Of a DNA stretch of 64,000 nucleotides, positions 58,580-64,000 are shown piece after piece. The position numbers and the translations under genes were made by a program. The stretch is taken from positions 42,280,755-42,344,754 of the forward strand of contig NC_053048.1 of the NCBI RefSeq assembly GCF_003473485.1. The letters run 5' to 3'. Each line of letters opens with the position of its first letter. Positions within the stretch are counted from its first letter, which is position 1. Origin of the DNA: Medicago truncatula (Eukaryota > Streptophyta > Magnoliopsida > Fabales > Fabaceae). The notes under the pieces were generated by a model. That model worked only from the letters and a program-made list of their open reading frames with translations. It was not told the origin of the DNA and made no database searches.

Positions 58580-60185
58580 CGTTTTGTAAAAACAAATTTA
58601 ATTTAGGGTTTATCCATAGTTGAGTTACCCAACATTTTAAAAAGGGTGAAATAAGTTTTTAATCTTTATAAATATATAAAATTTTGTTTTTAGTCCTCGT
58701 AAAAAAAAAGTGACATGTAATTTAAGTTCCTTTAATGTAATAAGTTTTTAATCTCTTTAAACTTTTAAAATTTTGAATGACTCTTTTTTTTTCATACATG
58801 TTTATAACATTATGAAAAATATCTCTTTGTAAAAAAATAAACTTAACATGTGATTTCTAGTCCATACTGCATTACTTTTATCTTGAACTTTGAAATTAAA
58901 AAATTTATATTTAATTCGTTTATATTAAAAATAATTGTTTGCGGAATGACTTTTTATAAGGTTCTAAAAAAGTTTGTAAAAAGTCATTAAAAAATTCAAA
59001 CATGAACTAAAACTTCATGCTGAAATTTTTTATTACGAATTAAACATTCAACTGTTTTTATAAGAACTAAATGAAAAACTTGACAAATTTATAGGTCGAT
59101 GCTCCTCTCTATGATGTTTCATCTGGTTTGTTGCTCCTTTTTGTTGGTTATAATATTAGTTAATTAGTTTTGTTTGATCTCTTATTTTTAGAGTTTGAGA
59201 GATATTTTTTTAGAATATTATATATTTTGGGTTTATATTATTTATTATTGTGTACTACATTTTGTTGTTTGATTGGCAAACCCTCCATGCTTCCTGACAT
59301 GGTGAGTTTGAAAGTAGATGTTAAATAATAGTCGGTTGAACCTTTTATCTATAATTATAAGTAAGTAGTTGAATATTTTTTGCTTAAAGAATGGAGTGAG
59401 GACAATGTTTGACCAATTCTATGAGAATGCGGAGTTGCCATTAAGTTTTTGTCATATTTACTTCAATCTTTAATAATACGGTATGAGGAAAAGTTTATAT
59501 GTGGGTAGGTGGTGAATTTGTTCAATTTGTTGACTATGTTAACCATTTTAAGCATAGCACGGCTTGATGCAAATATGGGGGAATAACAAGAGGCTCAATA
59601 AAATTAGAGGGGTCGTAAATGTTTTTTTTTATTTTTTATTTTTTGTGACAGAACTGCTCGCAAATCTTGTAGGCTCTAATCTTTGTAATGAGTTTAGTAT
59701 ATCTCTTGTACTCTTGATCAATAAAGTTGTTCTTTACTTTGTACTCAAAATATTTATAAAAAAAAATGTTTTTGGGAAAAAAGGGACTCATTGTTCGGCT
59801 ATATCTCATATTCAACATCTTAAATTGGCTATATTTTATTCATGTGCAAAATACTACTACTATAAAGAAAAGAAAAAAGGTAAAGTCAATTTTGTGCCAA
59901 TGAAAAAATAATTACTATTTTTGAAACTATACGTGTATCCAGCAAAAACTAAATACCTATGGGTTAAATTTCACTCTACAAGATTACACAAGTACAGTTA
60001 GCTAATTGAGAAACAAAATGGGATAATTAGAAATACTAAGATACAGTTATTCTAAAGCATGATAGAAGAATCATAGTAATATCAACAACATATTATAGAA
60101 GCCTGTTCCTATTTGGATCCTAAAATTAAAAGTAAAACACATATCTAAGTTAACAATGATCAAATAGTGTCAACATTTAACTCTA
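58580..60185. other. Intergenic between gene A and pseudogene C
   Basis: AT-rich. 'ttgtgacagaactgctcgca', then 'ctcttgtactcttgatcaat' near 59700, resembles the 3' UTR of a LINE or other transcript, without coding sequence. From about 59960 the sequence is the duplicated 3' flank of the gene A/B family. Confidence 0.4.
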
Positions 60186-60189
60186 AAGG

Positions 60190-60830
60190 TTTCAAAAGTT
60201 CATTAGAAAGTACAGTGTCTGCAACTTTCAGAACTACTTTCGTTCACAAACTGTGAGTTGGGTTTGTAGAAGTGACTCGTGTCGCTGAAGCAACATCGAT
60301 GTTTCGACTGGCCTCTATGATATTTCCATCAACACCAAACATGTGAGGAGAGAAAAACTTGAATATTAAAATTCTGATATGCTCATCGCCCCACTGCTTC
60401 CTTTTTTAGACCCATGTTTGAGTTATGAGTATTACAAGGGAATGCTTGAAATATCTCCATGAGCAGACTTATCAACCATACCAAATGATAATCCACCGTT
60501 ATTGATATATTAGGTAAACTGGAATCCAAACCTTATAGAATATTTTCTTGGTTCAGTCGGAAAAAAAATATTACAATTGAACTTTAAATAATAAAGAAGA
60601 TAAGTTCTCTTCTTTTTTAAGTCTCCAGAACAGTAAATATGTATTTTGAATTTTGGCAATAATACATACAAGTTAAGAAATGTCTCTGTCATTTGAGCAC
60701 GTCATGTTATATTAGAGTTGCATTCAATATGAGAAAGTATAAAGAAATTTACAATCATGGATTCGTGATCTATTAGAATTTGGTGGTGATGGAGCATCAA
60801 GATAATGAAATTTAATATATCTATTGTCGT
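60190..60830 (-). pseudogene. Unknown-gene family copy C, decayed
   Basis: Nucleotide-level similarity to gene A exon 4 and 3' exons ('caacaccaaacatgtgagga', 'gaatgcttgaaatatctcca', 'tgagcagacttatcaaccat', 'accaaatgataatccaccgt') and to the end of exon 3 (60765-60830, 'tcaagataatgaaattta'). The frame is destroyed by indels and stops, the repeats are reduced to about one, and exons 1-2 and most of exon 3 are missing. It lies downstream in the same orientation as A and B and shares their 3' flank. Confidence 0.8.
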
Positions 60831-60839
60831 TTTTATTGC

Positions 60840-61726
60840 AACCAAATCGGAAAAAGAGCAGGGCTAGATACGAAATGGATGTCTTGAAATTAATTTATAT
60901 TTATTGCAACATCTTAACAAGTAATCACACGAATTTACATATATATACAGATATGGAAAAGTTAATTGCACATAGAAATCACAGAGTAAATTAGCAAGGA
61001 TGAGAAAACTATGTCAAAGACAATGATGGGAATGTAACAATATCATCCTTTTTCTTCTTATATGCTTTGCAAAAAGATGTTCAAGATGATGAGCATGGAA
61101 CAAGGAGGATATGGAAAATTACAAAATACACCTTCTTGTATTGTCACATGTCTATTTAATGCCACAGCTGAAGCAGAGGTGCATCGTTGGCTTGGCCCAA
61201 CTCATGGACACTGGGAAATGGGAATGTGGTGGACATGTTGCATTTGAAGAGGCTTTGCAATGCACTATATCTCTGCATTAAATTCGCAAATTTAATTACT
61301 ACAATTTAAAAGCATTTTGATAAGCATAAGGTAGGAATTATTTCACAAACATGGTCATTGGCTCGAACTCGACATTACAGACTTCATAAAGAAACACACA
61401 TAGGTAATTATTAGTTACTAATCATTTAATTTAAATTAATTAATTGTTGTTGTTAGAATTGTTATTAACAGAGGAGTAAGAGAGTGAAGAGACAGAGATG
61501 TAGAGAATATGTTTGTCCAAATGAGTGAAGCAATGCAATATTTATAACAAATATGTACGAAATGTTAAATCAATGTGGCGCCGTAGGATGTGGAGATTAA
61601 TAGGAAGCCGTGTTCTAAATTCTCCATGTAAGGTTTGTTTGTAGGTTTTGATTCAATTTTTTGCCACATGTAAGAGGTATTTCAAGGTAGGGCGTGTGCA
61701 CTTTAAGCGGATGTGGCAACTCTTTA
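60840..61726. other. Intergenic, no gene recognised
   Basis: A 61-residue + strand frame at 61062-61247 (MLCKKMFKMMSMEQGGYG) has a slightly gene-like composition but matches nothing I know. Otherwise AT-rich sequence. Confidence 0.35.
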
Positions 61727-62275
61727 GAGTGTGTTTGGATGGGGGAATGTTTTGAGGGAATGTATTGTTTTAAGGGAATTCAAATACTTTGGGGTAAATT
61801 CCATTGTTTGGATAATAATTTGAAGCATTTTCAAAATGATGGAAATTTATGAAGTATTTTGTTGAAGTTAAATTTAGAGAATTTTAAATGACACCTAAAA
61901 GCTAAGAATTTCAAATTTCTTCATTGTTGTTATTTTTCATATTTTGCATTTTGGTCCTCAAATTTTCCAAAAATTTCAAATTGACCCCAATAAATTTCCA
62001 AAAAATTGCAAATTGGTCCCTCAAATTTTTCGAAAACTATAATTTGACCCCTCAATTTTTTGAAATTTACATTTTGACCCCTAATTTCAATTTTCAAATT
62101 TGGCCCAAAAAAATTAAAATTTATAAAAGTTGCCCAAAAATGATGACAATGAATATTTTTATTACTCCATCCAAACAAAAGAATTGAGAAATGAAAGTAA
62201 TTTAATTGAATTATTTAAATTGCCTAGAATTCTAAATTCTTTAAAAATTTTCAATTACCTCATCCAAACACACTC
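61727..62275. mobile_element. Harbinger-like element with internal repeats
   Basis: Begins GAGTGTGTTTGGATG and ends CATCCAAACACACTC (15-bp perfect inverted repeat), with TTA on both sides (61724-61726, 62276-62278), the PIF/Harbinger signature. The centre (61945-62115) holds four to five repeats of a phrase like 'aaattggtccctcaaatttt'/'atttgacccc'. 549 bp, no transposase. Confidence 0.88.
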
Positions 62276-62278
62276 TTA

Positions 62279-63010
62279 AGGTATGCTCCTTCATTTGCCT
62301 TCACCAAGATGCATGTAAGTCCCTCTCTATAGGTTAAATTAAACTTAATCATCATTCTTTCGTGCATTATTAAGGTTTTTCATATAACTTTGTTTTATTT
62401 TTTGAGCAGTTTTTTTTTTTTTTTTTTTTTTTTTTTTCCTTATGACTTATTATATATAATTAATAAGATACATGTAAGGTCTCTATTTATGTATATAACT
62501 AAATTCGCCAACCCGTATGACACGCGGGTCTTATATGTTATTATAAATTATAGTAAATTTTAAGATATACACATGGAAGGAGTGTTTACATAAGTGGATT
62601 AAATTACCAATCAATAAATAAAAATAATAGTAATGAATAAAAAACAATCCCAAACAAATGCTAAAGAACACTAGTTGATAAACTTGTGTTATTAAGAGTT
62701 AATTGTGAGTGTGTCTCATAAAAAAAATACAAATACATTAAATATTGTGATCTTCAATAAAAAAAAAAAAATGGATACTCCGTAATTTTTCATATCCTCC
62801 TAGCTGCACTTGTACACACGACCCATGCTCAGGTTCACAACGCTTATTTGCAAGAAAATAATCAAAATAGGTATAATATTAGTCACTAAACTATTCAATG
62901 CCCCAACTAAAGATGAGGTATGTCATTGGCTTGGACATATTCTTGACCGTTTATTTTAAATTTATTTTATCCTTTTGATTTCTTTTGATTATTTGATTTA
63001 TTTTAGGATT
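62279..63010. other. Intergenic, no gene seen
   Basis: Includes a poly(T) run of about 30 bases at 62410-62438, a likely reverse-oriented retroposon tail or slippage tract. No gene or other element is supported. Confidence 0.4.
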
Positions 63011-63017
63011 TCTTTTA

Positions 63018-63105
63018 GAGAAGTGTTTTTTTAACATCTACTTGTTTGACAACCAAATAGACAACCATGTTTTTAAAAAAAAGTATGTAATAACACGAAA
63101 ATCAA

Positions 63106-63172
<67 letters not shown>

Positions 63173-63244
63173 TATAATGTGAATATGAGAGGGAAAGTTA
63201 TCACAAAGGTTGTTATAAAATGGTTGTATAAAATATCATTTCTC
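63018..63244. mobile_element. MITE with 9-bp target duplication and microsatellite
   Basis: Ends GAGAAGTGTTTTTTTAACA and TTGTATAAAATATCATTTCTC match the element at 58382-58566. Flanks TTTCTTTTA (63009-63017) and TTTGTTTTA (63245-63253) agree at 8 of 9 bases. The interior is enlarged by (TA)n at about 63109-63150 followed by (GA)n to 63170, the position where the other copy has only 'gagagataaag'. Confidence 0.85.
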
Positions 63245-63253
63245 TTTGTTTTA

Positions 63254-64000
63254 TGTGGGCGGATTTTCCTTTTTTTGCTATTAATTATATGATGTTGAGT
63301 TCAACAATTTGTTAATTATATTGTTTTTACCACAAATTTATTCGAGGCATATTCTTTTATATTTTTTTAAGGTAAATGTGACTTAGTTTTTTGTAACAAT
63401 TAAAAAAATTGTTTTTTCTAAAAAAAAAAGTTTTTTGTTTGGCGGGCCGGCCCTCCAACTTGTATGTCCGCCACTAAACAAGGTATGGTGATATTTTGGT
63501 CTCAGTCACCTAATTTGATTCGACTTGTCCCGTTTTACGCATATTTAGACAGGGCGAGCCTAAACGGGATGGGCTGGCCCGCTTTATCATCCTTAGAAAA
63601 AATATCACAACATAGTGGATGTACAATCTATTTTTATTTTTTTTTTGTAAATTAACCTAGTAGTTAGAATTCACTTTTTTTAAAGTGAATAAGTTACGAC
63701 TTACTGTTCGAACCCAACCCCACCAATTGATAGAGTTTTTCATTACTAGATTGAAGGCTCTTATTCCCTAATGATTTCATCATGTTCTTCATTGTTTTGT
63801 TATTATCATCATATTTTAGTTTGCTCTCATGGCTCTCCATTTTCTTACATGCATTCTCTTTTTGTCTTTGAATGTGTCTAGTTCATAGTCATATTATTCT
63901 TTTGACTTGCTTTGAACCGCGAATTGGTACGTGTGTATCAGTTGGTGGTACTTTTGCAAATTGGTTCACACAAATTCTCTTGTAATTTGTGGAAATCGAT
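63254..64000. other. Window end, no gene seen
   Basis: A GGCGGGCCGGCCC patch at 63440 and GGGCGAGCCTAAACGGGATGG at 63553 suggest an old transposon edge. 'ctgttcgaacccaacccc' at 63701 resembles a SINE box B. No coding feature is supported. Confidence 0.35.

Noticed and set aside
61062..61247. 61-residue frame as a small gene
   Set aside because: No recognisable motif, no homologous copy in the window and no promoter or splice context; left as unsupported.
63109..63170. TA/GA tract as an independent feature such as an origin or attachment site
   Set aside because: A simple microsatellite located inside a MITE.

Overview
The window is nuclear DNA of a flowering plant, most probably a papilionoid legume of the Trifolium/Medicago type. 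Genes are intron-bearing and widely spaced, non-coding DNA is very AT-rich, and the genes are recognisably plant (early nodulin-like phytocyanin, RNA polymerase V subunit, plant FIS1). The spaces are filled with MITEs, a short tRNA-derived SINE, hAT and Mutator-like elements, LINE tails and LTR remnants. The genus is an inference from protein style and repeats.

Layout. 1-4.8 kb: a damaged early nodulin-like gene (- strand) among MITEs, a SINE and a copia LTR. 4.8-11.6 kb: a tandem array of class I methyltransferase genes (one intact, one frameshifted copy whose intron carries a 1.74-kb long-TIR Mutator-like element, one C-terminal scrap), split by a 5'-truncated LINE. 11.9-13.1 kb: a non-autonomous hAT element. 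13.9-16.9 kb: a complete five-exon FIS1 gene (+). 18.7-22.7 kb: a complete four-exon NRPE5/RPB5-like gene (-). 25.7-27.0 kb: an intronless glutaredoxin-domain gene (-). 27-41 kb: repeats, including a LINE ORF2 3' half at 34.7-36.7 kb and a degenerate transposon coding region near 39 kb. 41.6 kb: a short gene for a 48-residue protein (+). 42-44.1 kb: duplicated non-coding blocks. 46.1-60.9 kb: three - strand copies of a plant-specific gene of unknown function (gene B intact, gene A intact, copy C a pseudogene). 61-64 kb: MITEs and simple repeats.

The genes are unrelated housekeeping or signalling genes and form no operon or pathway; the shared theme is local duplication followed by transposon insertion. 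Exon boundaries were derived by hand from reading frame, GT/AG signals and phase. They close in frame for the intact methyltransferase, FIS1, NRPE5 and unknown genes A and B. I found no CRISPR array, rRNA, functional tRNA or complete autonomous transposon, and nothing that amounts to a new biological system. The most noteworthy items are the 48-aa gene, the repeat-expanding three-copy unknown gene family, an approximately 88-bp SINE with clear target duplications in three copies, and the intron-borne Mutator-like element.
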